From Stomoxys calcitrans (lineage: Eukaryota > Arthropoda > Insecta > Diptera > Muscidae), in NCBI RefSeq assembly GCF_963082655.1, contig NC_081552.1, positions 182,264,571 to 182,328,570 on the forward strand: a stretch of DNA of 64,000 bases, in the 5' to 3' direction. Made by a program: the position numbers and the translations under genes. The notes under the pieces are model-generated. The model made no database searches. It was not told where the DNA came from and saw only the letters and a list, made by a program, of their open reading frames with translations. Below are positions 45,368-54,429 of the stretch, piece after piece; positions within the stretch are counted from its first letter, which is position 1; every line of letters begins with the position of its first letter.

Positions 45368-45664
45368 GTAGATTTATTGCAACAAAAACAAACTCTTAAT
45401 TAGTGGCCTCATCCTCTATAAACACAAAAAAAAATGCGAAGCCAGTAAATAAATATTAAAGTTGACCCAACATAACCAACGTGCCTTAAAGGCTCCCTCA
45501 TGGAGATATGAAACGCAAAGAAATTCGGTTCCAAATCATCAACAGAAACATACAAATTGAACCTATAACTGAACCGATTCTGATGAAATGTCAAGAGCCA
45601 TAAGAGAATCTCTTCTTTCAATTTTCATAAGAATTGAACAATGTCAAAAATTAACGTCATACTA

Positions 45665-46281
45665 AAGGGTGATTTTTTTGAGGTTAGGATTTTCATGCAT
45701 TAGTATTTGACAGATCACGTGGGATTTCAGACATGGTGTCAAAGAGAAAGATGCTCAGTATGCTTTGACATTTCATCATGAATAGACTTACTAACGAGCA
45801 ACGCTTGCAAATCATTGAATTTTATTACCAAAATCAGTGTTCGGTTCGAAATGTGTTCAAATTTTGACAAATTTTGACAAATTTTGTTCAGCGATGAGGC
45901 TCATTTCTGGTTGAATGGCTACGTAAATAAGCAAAATTGCCGCATTTGGAGTGAAGAGCAACCAGAAGCCGTTCAACAACTGCCCATGCATCCCGAAAAA
46001 TGCACTGTTTGGTGTGGTTTGTACGCTGGTGGAATCATTGGACCGTATTTTTTCAAAGATGCTGTTGGACGCAACGTTACGGTGAATGAACACATTTCGA
46101 ACCGAACACTGATTTTGGTAATAAAATTCAATGATTTGCAAGCGTTGCTCGTTAGTAAGTATATTCATGATGAAATGTCAAAGCATACTGAGCATCTTTC
46201 TCTTTGACACCATGTCTGAAATTCCACGTGATCTGTCAAATACTAATGCATGAAAATCCTAACCTCAAAAAAATCACCCTT
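45665..46281 (+). mobile_element. Short mariner-derived element, copy 3, intact ends
   Basis: 617 bp flanked by TA (45663-45664, 46282-46283), with AAGGGTGA...TCACCCTT ends. The 194-bp terminal inverted repeats are 45665-45858 and 46088-46281. Both arms begin a transposase-like N-terminus (NRLTNEQRLQIIEFYYQNQ, or NILTNEQ... from the right arm). The centre encodes FSDEAHFWLNGYVNKQN and HPEKCTVWCGLYAGGIIGPYF. A 'gacaaatttt' decamer is present once more than in the other copies, explaining the 10-bp length difference. Confidence 0.9.
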
Positions 46282-46315
46282 TATATCTAAATGTGAAACG
46301 ATTTCTTCCAATTTA

Positions 46316-46985
46316 AATAGGCTTCGCATAATTTTATTCTACATACCAAACTTCTGTCCGCCTATGACGCTGAACACCTGGGTTCGAATCCTGGCAGGAA
46401 CATCAGAAAATTGTACAGCGATGGTTATCCCCTCCTAATGCTGGGGACATTTGTGAAGTATTTTGCCATGTGAAAACTTCTCCCCAAAGAGGTGCCGCTC
46501 TGCAGCACGCAGTTCGGACTCGACTATAAAAAGGAGGACCCTTATCATTGAGCTTAAAATTGAATCGGACAGCACTCATTGATTTGCGAGAAGTTTGCCC
46601 CAGTTACTTAATGGAATGTTCATGGGCAAATTTGCATTTTTATCAAAACTTCTGTGAACCCAGCAAAAATTAAAGCTTCTAGGAACCGAACAAGACAAAA
46701 ATTACCCCTAGTAAGGACTCGTGAAGTCAAATCGGGAGATCGGTTTATTTGGCAACTATATCTAAATCTGAATCGATATGGCCTATTTGCAATCCCCAAT
46801 GACCTACATCAACAGTAAGTATCTGTTCAAAGCGGCTAGCTTTAGCGTTCGTCCGCTATCGAGACTTCGACAGACATACGGACGGACATGGCTAGATCGA
46901 CTCAGAACATCGAGACGATCAAGAATATATATCCTTTATGACGGCTAAGGCGACTAATTCGAGATGTTACAATGAAATGACTGTG
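46316..46985 (+). repeat. Family A repeat, split by a SINE
   Basis: 'cataattttattctacatac' to 'aaacttctgt' at 46357, then a SINE, then 'aaacttctgtgaacccagcaaaaattaaagcttctagg' from 46646. Internal unit and 3' domain continue to about 46985. Head and final terminus are absent. Confidence 0.7.
46358..46645 (+). mobile_element. tRNA-derived SINE with 10-bp target duplication
   Basis: B box 'GGTTCGAATCC' near 46381-46391; the body includes 'cccctcctaatgctgg' and 'ctataaaaaggaggaccc'; the tail is 'tggaatgttcatgggcaaatttgcattttt'. Flanked by direct repeats 'aaacttctgt' (46348-46357 and 46646-46655). Compared with 47113-47404 it lacks the first ~30 bases with the A box, so it is 5'-truncated. Confidence 0.88.
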
Positions 46986-46989
46986 CCAA

Positions 46990-47100
46990 ATTTCAAATTA
47001 GGTTAGGTTCAAGTGTCAGTCTGCTATCAGATTTACTTAGACGTTTGTGTAAATTGTTCTTATCATTGAACAATCCAGATCACTTTAAAAAGCCCAACAA
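46990..47100 (-). mobile_element. N5 3' untranslated fragment (weak)
   Basis: 'aggttaggttcaagtgtcagtctgctatcagatttacttagacgtttgtg' on the plus strand resembles the N5 3' end at 38.70-38.76 kb ('gtctaagtgagtctgttgactgatttaaagctaacc' on the minus strand). Short and diverged. Confidence 0.4.
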
Positions 47101-47112
47101 GTTGCGAATGTA

Positions 47113-47404
47113 AAAATGCAAATTTGCCCATGAACATTCCATTAAGGAACAGGGACAAATTTATCACAGATCAATGATTGCTGTCCGATTCAAGTTTTAG
47201 CTCAATAATAAAGGTCCTCCTTTTTATAGCCGAGTCAAAACGGTGTGACGCATTGGAACACATCTTTGAAGAGTACCTCTTAAAAGTCCCCAGCATTAGG
47301 AGAGGATAACCACCGCCAATTTTTCTAATGTTCTCTCCAGGATTCGAACCCAGGCGTTCACTATCATAGGCTGACATGCTAACCTCTGCGCTACGCCGGC
47401 CTCC
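47113..47404 (-). mobile_element. tRNA-derived SINE, full length
   Basis: On the minus strand it begins 'GAGGCCGGCGTAGCGCAGAG' followed by 'GTTAGCATGTC' (A box TAGCGCAGAGG), then 'CCTGGGTTCGAATCCTGG' (B box). The conserved body follows, ending 'GGAATGTTCATGGGCAAA'. Both internal Pol III promoter boxes are visible, the best of the three copies. Confidence 0.88.
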
Positions 47405-47626
47405 GTTATTAGCCTGATGAAAATCCTCATTGCACTCACGAATCAACACTTCATTCCCAAAAAAATAATTGTTTGGTGCGGTTTGCATGCCGGCGTCGTC
47501 ATTGGGCCATACTTCTTCGTCGACGATGCCAAGCGTCAAGTAACCGTGAATGGACAACGCAGATCCATATCTTCCGGAATTGGAAGATATGGACATGGTG
47601 GTAACAGGACGGTTTATTGAAGAGTG
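47405..47626 (+). pseudogene. Mariner transposase relic, central part (left of N1 insertion)
   Basis: Plus-strand KKIIVWCGLHAGVVIGPYFF followed by VTVNGQR (47456-47555) is the mariner/Tc1 DDE-domain block that carries the second aspartate region in intact relatives. In a shifted frame LPELEDMDM follows. Coding stops at the N1 insertion point (duplicated target 47616-47626). The rest of the gene resumes at 49850. Confidence 0.75.
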
Positions 47627-47699
47627 TTGTTGTTGTTGCTGTAGCAGTTTGTTGTGTTCTATCTTTCGTCTGCTTGATTCGGTTGAGTGTCAAGATCCA

Positions 47700-48160
47700 G
47701 GAACTCAGCGACTAAGATGGGGTGGGTCTGGTTCTGAGTCGAGTGGATCTGGCAGGGCAGTTAAACCGTAGAAGTATTTCGTGTGGTCCCTGGTCACAAT
47801 CCGGACATACATCCTGCATGTCGGTATCAATCCTTGCTCTGTAGGAGTTGAGGCGGCTGGAACGTAATTGAGCCAGAACTACTCTGGTTTGCCGGGGGAG
47901 GTCAATTTTGTTCAGGTGCAATGGAAGGCGGTCGTTCTAATAGAACTACATTCACCCGATAGCCATTTACCGCATCTGCAACCGTGTCTGCATAAATGTT
48001 GTCTAGAACTTCTTGATATGCCGCTTGATCTAGAGGTTCCCTCTTGTAGCACTGAACCTCACGCTCTAGATCATGTAGATCTACCTTAAGGCTTCTGGGC
48101 GTTGGATACCTATCCACAAGATGAAGATTTGGATGGTCTCTACGATAACAGCCCAAAAGG
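47700..48160 (-). pseudogene. N1 C-terminal region with CPDC finger
   Basis: Reads RYPTPRSLKVDLHDLEREVQ in one frame, then RLNSYRARIDTDMQDVCPDC followed by DQGPHEILLRFNCPA in another. The C-x2-C-x4-H-x6-C arrangement is typical of the C-terminal nucleic-acid-binding finger of many non-LTR RT proteins and ends shortly before the stop and CAA tail. Confidence 0.7.
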
Positions 48161-48165
48161 TATTG

Positions 48166-49200
48166 CTAAGACAGCATATAAATATATAAAGCATATAAAT
48201 AGTTATGTCTTCGCACTGGTGGAGGTGGTCTACATCTGATCTGAATATTATTCCACTGCGTGTCACAAAGCTGAGGAGACCACACTGGAGCTGCATAATT
48301 TACCACAAACTGGCCAATTGCTTTGTACGTGGTCAACAAGGTTTCTTTGTCTGCACCCCAAGTGCTGCCAGCAAGTGACTGGAGGACCTTGCTTCTACTT
48401 TTGACTTTCTTTGACATTGTTGTGGCATGTGGGGAGAATGTGTAAGAGCCGTCAATTGTGACGCCAAGTATTTTGGGACACTTGATGGTCGGAGTCATTT
48501 CTCCATCAGCTCGGCATTCACCTCACGCGTATTTGTAGTGAGCAATGTGGCTGAAGATTTGATGAAAGATATCTTCAGATTTCTTGCAGCGAAATATGAT
48601 GCAAGTTCATTGAGGTAGAAGTTCAACCTATCGAAGATGTCAACAATGAGTGGGGGCCCTGATGCCAAGATCGTATAATCGTCCGTATATGATACGATCT
48701 CTATGTCGTCTGGAGGGGGTGGAATGGAGGATAGGTAGAGGTTAAACAGTGCCGGAGATATCACCCCGCCTTGGGGAACTCCCTGTTTCACTCTGCGGTG
48801 CTTCGACTTCTTATCCCTAAATTCCACAAATGACTGGCGACCACACAGACAAGGCCTGGCTGCAGGGACGTGTAGGTGATGTCCTCAAATAATTTGGCAT
48901 GGCTGACCGTGTCGAATGCTTTCATTAGGTCCAGTGCCACGAGGACCGACCTATCCTGTCCTGGGCTGATTGAAGCCACGGCAAATGTGTGCGGTGATGT
49001 TGTTGTGTTGTTGTGCTATGCAGTCTTCGAAATCCATGTTGATGCTCGGCGAATGGAAATACTCCTACGAGGCTCGAGAGGAGTAATGCCTCAAGCGTCT
49101 TTGCTACTGGTGAGAGAAGGAAGATCAATCTGTACGACTCCACCAAACTCGGGTCCTTTCCAGGCTTCAGTAGCGGTCTCACTTCCCCCATTTTCCAGAA
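48166..49200 (-). pseudogene. N1 reverse transcriptase, copy 2
   Basis: Several minus-strand frames give, in order, LLKPGKDPSLVESYR, HQHGFRRLHS, ALDLMKAFDTVSH, VPQGGVISPALFNLYLSSIP, SYTDDYTILASG and KSRSKVLQSLAGSTWGADKE. GVPQGG is better preserved than in copy 1, but the catalytic YADD has become YTDD. Frame changes near 48.49, 48.83 and 48.95 kb. Confidence 0.8.
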
Positions 49201-49599
49201 ATCGGGAACTTAAGAGTGTTCAAGAACCAGTTGAGAACAGTTGTAGGGTACTCAACCACAGGTAAATCCAGATTCTTCAGCATCAGCGTAAGGTTTCCGT
49301 CGGGGCCCAACACCTTGGATGATTTGGCGCCACGGATGACATTCGTAACTTCGCCCACGGTAAGTTATGATGGCTGTTCATGGAAGAGGCAATTAATGTA
49401 CTCTCTGAAGCCAGCTCAACCGGCCTTCTTCTTCTTCAGAGGTTATGAAGTCGGGTGGTCGGTCGATGGTGAGAACTATGGGGAAGTGGTCTGACCCCAA
49501 AAAGATGACGGTTTGCCAGGATACGACACTCAGAAGATAAGGAGATGCAATGGAAATGTATGACGAGCTGCTGCACTTCTTCGTAATCCCAATGGGGGC

Positions 49600-49849
49600 A
49601 TCCCATTCACCATGCAAAACGTGGAGCCTTCAATCTGCTCTATGATGTAGGCGGTTCTGGCAAACCGAACAGAGACAGGGTTCGGGGTTCTTTTCAATCC
49701 CGCCACGGACCAGAAGCGTGAGGAGAAATCATTCCGGGATGTGCCTCTCCCATGACGAAAAAAGGACGAACACGTGCACAGTGGCGGCAGCACTTGCCGA
49801 TGAAGGATTCCATCAGGTCAATCCGGTGCGTACAACCGGCTGCCATGGG
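49600..49849 (-). pseudogene. N1 leader of copy 2, 2A motif mutated (NPEP)
   Basis: Minus-strand reading around 49721-49671 gives LLTLLVRGGIEKNPEPCLCSVC; the invariant glycine of NPGP is glutamate (GGA to GAA). Four residues after NPEP the cysteine pair CSVCQNR is retained; the sequence then jumps to YIIEQIEGSTFCMVN, which in copy 1 lies ~600 bp further on in the endonuclease. That is an internal deletion. Confidence 0.75.
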
Positions 49850-50090
49850 ATTGAAGAGTGAGTTGGATGCGAGTGTTATCTCAAGAAATGGTTCAGTCCA
49901 TTGGCAGCCTCGATCTAGACTTTTTTCTATGGAGCTGCGTCAAGTCATTGGACTATGGCAACAAGCCGACGACGTTGGCAGAGCTCAGAGCCTACCTTGA
50001 ACGGGAAATAGCGACCGTTTCGAATGAAATGAGTGGCCGAGTCATGGAAAATAAGGGGAAAAGTATTAACTAACGTGTCCGCAGTGGTCA
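49850..50090 (+). pseudogene. Mariner transposase relic, C-terminal part (right of N1)
   Basis: Plus-strand frames: RVLSQEMVQSIGSL (shifted form of RVISRNG-V-WP), then DLDFFLWSCVKSLDYGNKPTTLAELRAYLEREIATVSNEM and GHMHEPIIKI, the usual mariner C-terminus. The third catalytic aspartate region (normally PPRSCDLTPLDFFLWG) is damaged. Same gene as 47405-47626. Confidence 0.75.
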
Positions 50091-50463
50091 TATGCACGAG
50101 CCCATAATAAAGATTTTAAAATATCTGAAATGGTTTGGTTTTATTTAAAAAAAAAATTGTTGTCGAGTCCCTATTGGAAAACCCTGCTTTCCATAACCTC
50201 ACCAACGGCACAGAATACTAATTAGCCTTGAGCAAACCTGCAATGAAAATAATACAAATAAATTAAGCATTGGAAAATGGAATCAAACGAGGATAATTAT
50301 TATTGAATATATAAACATTGACTGAAATAATACCAAAAATAAACATTAAATGTGCATTTTAAATCCAATTTCCTGCCAAAATTCCCCCAACTGAGGCAAA
50401 CGATTGGATTTTTATGAAATTTTACATATTAATTTTGTTTGTTTTTTTTTTTTTTTGCAACAG
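50091..50463 (+). other. Pxn: Intron 3' segment before the Ig3/Ig4 exon
   Basis: AT-rich, ending in a T-tract (50440-50456) and 'gcaacag', the acceptor for 50464. Confidence 0.65.
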
Positions 50464-50639
50464 GCGTCTACACCTGCATTGCAGAGAATGATAATGGCCG
50501 CACAAATTTATCAGCCACCATCAGAGTGGAACGGGTACGCAGTGCTCCACGTCTGCTGATTGAACCTTTCAATCTGGATGCATTGAGTGGCACCAGCATT
50601 GAGTTGCCCTGCAAGACAGAGGAGACCGATGGGATACAG
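50464..50639 (+). CDS. Pxn: Peroxidasin internal exon: end of Ig3, start of Ig4
   Basis: 176-bp exon, acceptor 'tttttgcaacag', donor 'ATACAG|gtgagt', phase 1 in and phase 0 out. Its first whole codons give VYTCIAENDNGRTNLSATIR, completing Ig3 (closing cysteine at residue 4, typical (G)VYTC and N-D/N-G turn). After the linker VERVRSAPRLLIEPFN it opens Ig4 with SIELPCKTEETDGIQ, providing the first Ig4 cysteine. The exon-intron pattern, with an Ig domain cut before the ITW tryptophan, continues into the next exon 225 bp away. Confidence 0.85.
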
Positions 50640-50864
50640 GTGAGTGCCGTTTGTTTTATTCATAGAGAAGCGGCGCACCAACTGTAACTGTAGCCTTTTT
50701 CTCCTTATGGCACTTCAAAATTTTAATTAACAGGGCCTGAAGGTGCACCAGGAGATTCTCTAACCTCTTTTTGTCGATGACATCTATTTATATGAAAAAT
50801 TGTTCTTTTTGTTTTTCTCTTAACTCCATTTTGTTTTTTTAATTCATTTTTGTGTTCTTTGCAG
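50640..50864 (+). other. Pxn: Pxn intron of 225 bp
   Basis: 'gtgagtgccg' to 'tgtgttctttgcag'; phase 0. Element-free, unlike its two neighbours. Confidence 0.8.
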
Positions 50865-51046
50865 ATAACATGGCGTAGAGATGGACGGATTATTGATCCG
50901 AATGTTCAAACATCAAACAAATACGAAATCAGTGGCACGGGCAGTTTGTTTGTGCGCAACGTAACCATATTCGATGGGGGACGCTATGAATGCTCGGTGA
51001 AAAATGATTTTGGCCGGTCAACAGCATCGGCATTTGTTACCATAAG
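50865..51046 (+). CDS. Pxn: Peroxidasin internal exon: rest of Ig4
   Basis: 182-bp exon, acceptor 'ttctttgcag', donor 'ATAAG|gtaagt', phase 0 in and phase 2 out. It begins ITWRRDGRIIDP (Trp3 is the core Ig tryptophan) and contains the G-S-L-F-V-R-N-V strand, GGRYEC (Cys43) and VKNDFGRSTASAFVTI. The ITW-x-DG...GRYEC pattern is the hallmark of the last Ig domain before the peroxidase in peroxidasin. The peroxidase domain should follow in exons beyond 64000; none was seen in the remaining 13 kb. Confidence 0.85.
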
Positions 51047-51417
51047 GTAAGTCGATAGTCAATAGGTGTAAAGTGAAGCGGGGATGATGTATCTATTTCT
51101 TTTTCAATGCATTCTATGATATGTTGCCCCTTTCACACGATGTGTGCTTTGTGAATAACAAGTGTGTAAAACGTTAGCTTCTGGTTGCTATCCTGATCCA
51201 AAGCTGCTGATATGCTTTGTTGACTCTATACCAAGGAAATGAGAATATTTCAATTTCAAAGGCCTTTTCAAACAACAAAAACCTAGACTTGTTTTCTGAA
51301 CTATTCTATGTTCAAGGATAACAAATAAAAGCGAACTGAAACTGTGTTAACTTGGAGGGAAAAAATGTACATCAATGGACTCTGCAAAAAATATACCTGC
51401 ATAACAAAATCTTAACA
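51047..51417 (+). other. Pxn: Start of the next Pxn intron
   Basis: Begins 'gtaagtcgatag'; no recognised repeat until 51418. No acceptor that would open a peroxidase-coding exon was recognised before the window end, so this intron probably exceeds 12.9 kb. Confidence 0.6.
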
Positions 51418-51567
51418 TGAACAAGTAAAAGCGTGCTAAGTTCGGCTGGGTCGAATCTTATAAACTCTCCACCATCGATCACATATGTCAAGTTCTTTGC
51501 CCGGTGTCTTTCTATAGGCAAACAAAGGATAATGGATAAGTATTGCTGTTGGTTATAAACCGACTTC
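51418..51567 (+). repeat. Family A head fragment
   Basis: 'gaacaagtaaaagcgtgctaagttcggctgggtcgaatcttataaactctccaccatcgatcacatatgtcaagttctttgcccgg' then half a unit. It stops where N5 sequence begins. Confidence 0.75.
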
Positions 51568-52318
51568 TCACCTGCGCCTGGATGCGTATGAAAGCTCGTC
51601 AAGAACTAACGAATCTTGTAAGGATGAACTGCTGACGGAATCAAAAGACAAGTCTAACGCAATTGTGGTGGAAGTTCTGAATCCTGACTATGGTCCGGTT
51701 TCTGCAGATAAATCTCCACCATTGTAATGCCGCTTCAGCGGCACTAAAGGCCCTCCCGATGGGAGGGATATTTGACGTGGTTCTTATCCAGAAACTGTGG
51801 GTGTGTGGAGGAATGGTTCGTGGACTAAGGATTCCGGTATTTAAACTACTCAAGGGTACGGGTAATGGGAGACACAGAGCTTTTATTCTTGCAAAGAGTA
51901 GTCTAAATGTTTTTTTTTTTAAGATTCAGTAGTAGCCAGCCTTGAAATAAATAAGTCTCATTACTGGCTGGCTTCCCTACATATGGCACAAGATTCAGAG
52001 ATGCCGCCTTCAAACCGTAAGTTGCTAGTTGAAGCGCTTCTGCAGGGAAGAGGAGCCTCATAGTAGGAAGGGGATAAACCGACCTTTATTACCAGGAACA
52101 GGCAGGAGGTACTTAATATTACCTTTGTATCGGATGATATTAGCGCAAGAATATGCGACTGGGAACTGTTGGTTTACCACAGCTGCTCCGATCCTCGTTA
52201 TATTAGTTTCAGCCTTTGAAGAAATACTGCGGAAGTGGTCTCTCGGATAAACAGAAGCAGGGCGGATTGGGATAAATTTCGGCACAAATTCTAGATTTAT
52301 CTCGTTTAAACCGTTGCG
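51563..52318 (+). mobile_element. N5 fragment (ORF1 C-terminus and endonuclease)
   Basis: ORF1 end (CKDELLTESKDKSNAIVVEV, LNPDYGPVS), then the endonuclease start MVRFLQINLHHCNAASAALK with DVVLIQKLW (normally QEPW) and VRGL, then later endonuclease blocks (ICDWELL, VSRINRSRADW) with stops. It ends at the 5' leader of the next N5 copy, in the same orientation. Confidence 0.75.
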
Positions 52319-52440
52319 TAGAGCGGACATTTTGTTATTTCACTCCGCAATAATTTTCCTGTAACTCGTAATAGGTCATTATTTTTGGAAGAAAAATTTA
52401 AGTCACTCAAGAATAGCTGCGATAGAGGTATCCATATCCA

Positions 52441-53790
52441 GTGGCAGATCTAGAGCCTGAGAGTAGGCTTAGAATGGAGAAAGACCTAACAGCTGCGGTG
52501 GTGGTATCAGGCCGTAGCATGCCTGCTACTGAAACTTCGACTGGTGGGGCGGCTGCTCCAGGCTCTACTAGCCAACAGCATGGGCTTTTGACGAAGACAC
52601 CTGGTTTGAGTCTAAAGGAAAAAACCGAACCTATTTTTTCTTCGCATGCCTATAATTTGCCTAGGCCATCGCTCTTCCCCGGCAACCCAACACGCTCTTT
52701 AAGAGGTTGGAATAATAGAAGACGCATCGCTCTCTGGTTTATTGAGAGAGGCTCGGGAATTCGCTGCAAAGGCTACCCTAAAGACTACACGTCTAGTTTC
52801 AGAAACTGCACCGCAGTCAGCCAATAGGCTGCGATCACCTGGAGAGCATCCCTTGCCTAAAAGGACAAGGGCGAACAATAGTAAGATTGGTCCAAGAACC
52901 TTTGCTAATGTCGCTAGGGATAGTTTGGTAATGGCAGTTATCGACAAGGGAGAAAATCAAGGCTGCATACCTAGGAATAATTGGAGTGGGATAGTCAATG
53001 GACTGTCATCTGTATACTCCGATGTCTTTGCAGAATTTCCTGGGTTTCCTCCAGTTTGTGATGATGCAGGCTGGTATCGGGGCCGATACAGACTAATTGC
53101 CTTCGGGGATCAACGCTCAATTGAAATGTATCGATGTGTGCTAAAAAACATTGGTAAGATCTGGCCAGGCGCAGCACTAGATTTTGTCAAGAAGGAATGT
53201 AATCCCAATCTTTCAACGACTTACTGGATGATTCGTAGATTGGATAAGGCTGATGGTGACCGGAGACATGACGTATTCGTGCTCAACTTCGGCTGTCTCG
53301 CAGACCTCAACAAGTCTTAAGGGGTTGTATCCTACGGATTCAACAAGTTGAAACTAAAGGTCTATTGAAGCGGTGGGGTTGGGGAATCAGGAGACGACTC
53401 AGCAGTTGTTGCTGAACACTGGAACTATCGGCCACATCGCTAAAGTCTAGCGGATTGCAAGAGACTGAAAATCCCTCTGCCACAATCGAGACAGGAGGCG
53501 ACAAGCCTATGGGGGTGGGTCGTCCGGTTGAACTGGGCTCAATGTGTGTGCCAGCGGGGAAGCACGGAGCTCAAGGAGAATTCGTCCACACCGCAAGGGT
53601 CCAGTGTCCTGAGGAAGAGTGGTTCCACAGCTTTCCCTGAATGCGTAAGGAAGCTCATCATGACAAGATCTAACAAATATTGTGAGGGTGAACTCCTGGT
53701 GGAATCAGAAGACGAGGCTAACACAATAGTGGCGGAAGTTCTAAATCCTGACTATGGTCCGGTTTGTACAGATAAATCTTCACCTTTTTA
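52441..53790 (+). pseudogene. N5 ORF1, gag-like protein with DUF4780-like domain
   Basis: N-terminal low-complexity TSTGGAAAPGSTSQQ. In a shifted frame from 52742, RLRSPGEHPLPKRTRA leads into VAVIDKG-type sequence, FPGFPPVCDDAGWYRGRYRL, MYRCVLKNIGKIWPGAALDF and CNPNLSTTYWMIRRL. From memory this resembles the domain called DUF4780 in insect proteins and retroelement ORF1s. The C-terminus is TRSNKYCEGELLVESEDEAN. Likely role: binding element RNA in the ribonucleoprotein. At least three frame breaks. Confidence 0.65.
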
Positions 53791-53899
53791 AGGCCGCTTC
53801 GGCGGCACTAAAGATCCTCCTAATGGTAGGGCTATTATTCTTGCAGAGCTACTATTCTTGCAAAGAGTAGTCTAAATGTTTTTCTTCTTCCGTCGCTAA

Positions 53900-54300
53900 G
53901 CACTGAAGATTCAGTAGTAGACAGGCTTGAAATAAATAAGTCTCATTACTGGCTGGCTTCCCTATATATGGCACACGATTCAGATATGACGCCTTCAAAC
54001 CTTAAGTCGCTGGTTGAAGCCTCTTCTATAGGGAAGAAGAGCCTCATTGTAGAAAGTGATGCTAATGCACATCACCAAATATGGGGAAGTTCGGATGTCA
54101 ACGAAAGGGGTGAGCTGCTTATCGAATATATTAAAAGTTGCAATCTAGCGATTTGTAATAAAAGGATAAACCGACCTTTATTACCAGGAACAGACAGGAG
54201 GTACTAGGTATTACCATCGTATCGGAAGAATTTGCGACTGGGAAGTGTTGGATGACCGCAGCTGCTCTGATCATCGTTATATTAATTTCAGTCTTTGAAG
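53900..54300 (+). pseudogene. N5 endonuclease, C-terminal half
   Basis: SLIVESDANAHHQIWGSSDV then NERGELLIEYIKSCNLAICN (54029-54150): the S/GDxNAHH block contains the catalytic Asp and Asn. The N-terminal INLHHC and QEPW blocks seen in the 51.69 kb fragment are mostly deleted here. The frame ends at 54207. Confidence 0.75.
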
Positions 54301-54429
54301 AAATACTGCAGAAGTGGTCCCTCGGCTAAACAGAAGAAAGACGAATTGGGCGGAGGATGTGGATAATGGTCAAGCGGATCACAAAAGCCCTGAATGACTC
54401 GCTTGTGTCAGCATGTCCTAGTGCCACCC

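Larger units (their letters stand above)
47627..49849 (-). mobile_element. N1 non-LTR retrotransposon, copy 2, nested in mariner
   Basis: Bounded by the direct repeat 'attgaagagtg' (47616-47626 and 49850-49860), so both true ends are known: 5' end CCCATGGCAGCCGG on the minus strand at 49849, 3' end a (CAA)4 tail at 47627. It contains the 2A region with NPGP changed to NPEP, the start of the cysteine finger, a deletion of most of the endonuclease, RT (broken, with YTDD in place of YADD, near 48687), and a C-terminal CPDCDQGPHEILLRFNC-type finger (about 47765-47830). Non-functional, but it completes the N1 structure missing from copy 1. Confidence 0.88.
45368..50463 (+). other. Pxn: Pxn intron of 5.1 kb
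   Basis: From 'gtagattt' to 'ttttttgcaacag'. It contains a short mariner, a family A copy split by a SINE, a second SINE, and a mariner transposase relic split by N1 copy 2. The donor GTAGAT is weaker than the consensus GTAAGT. Confidence 0.75.

Noticed and set aside
52695..52950. Minus-strand frame with a hydrophobic LLLFALVLLG stretch, as a membrane protein
   Set aside because: Antisense to the N5 ORF1; no independent support.
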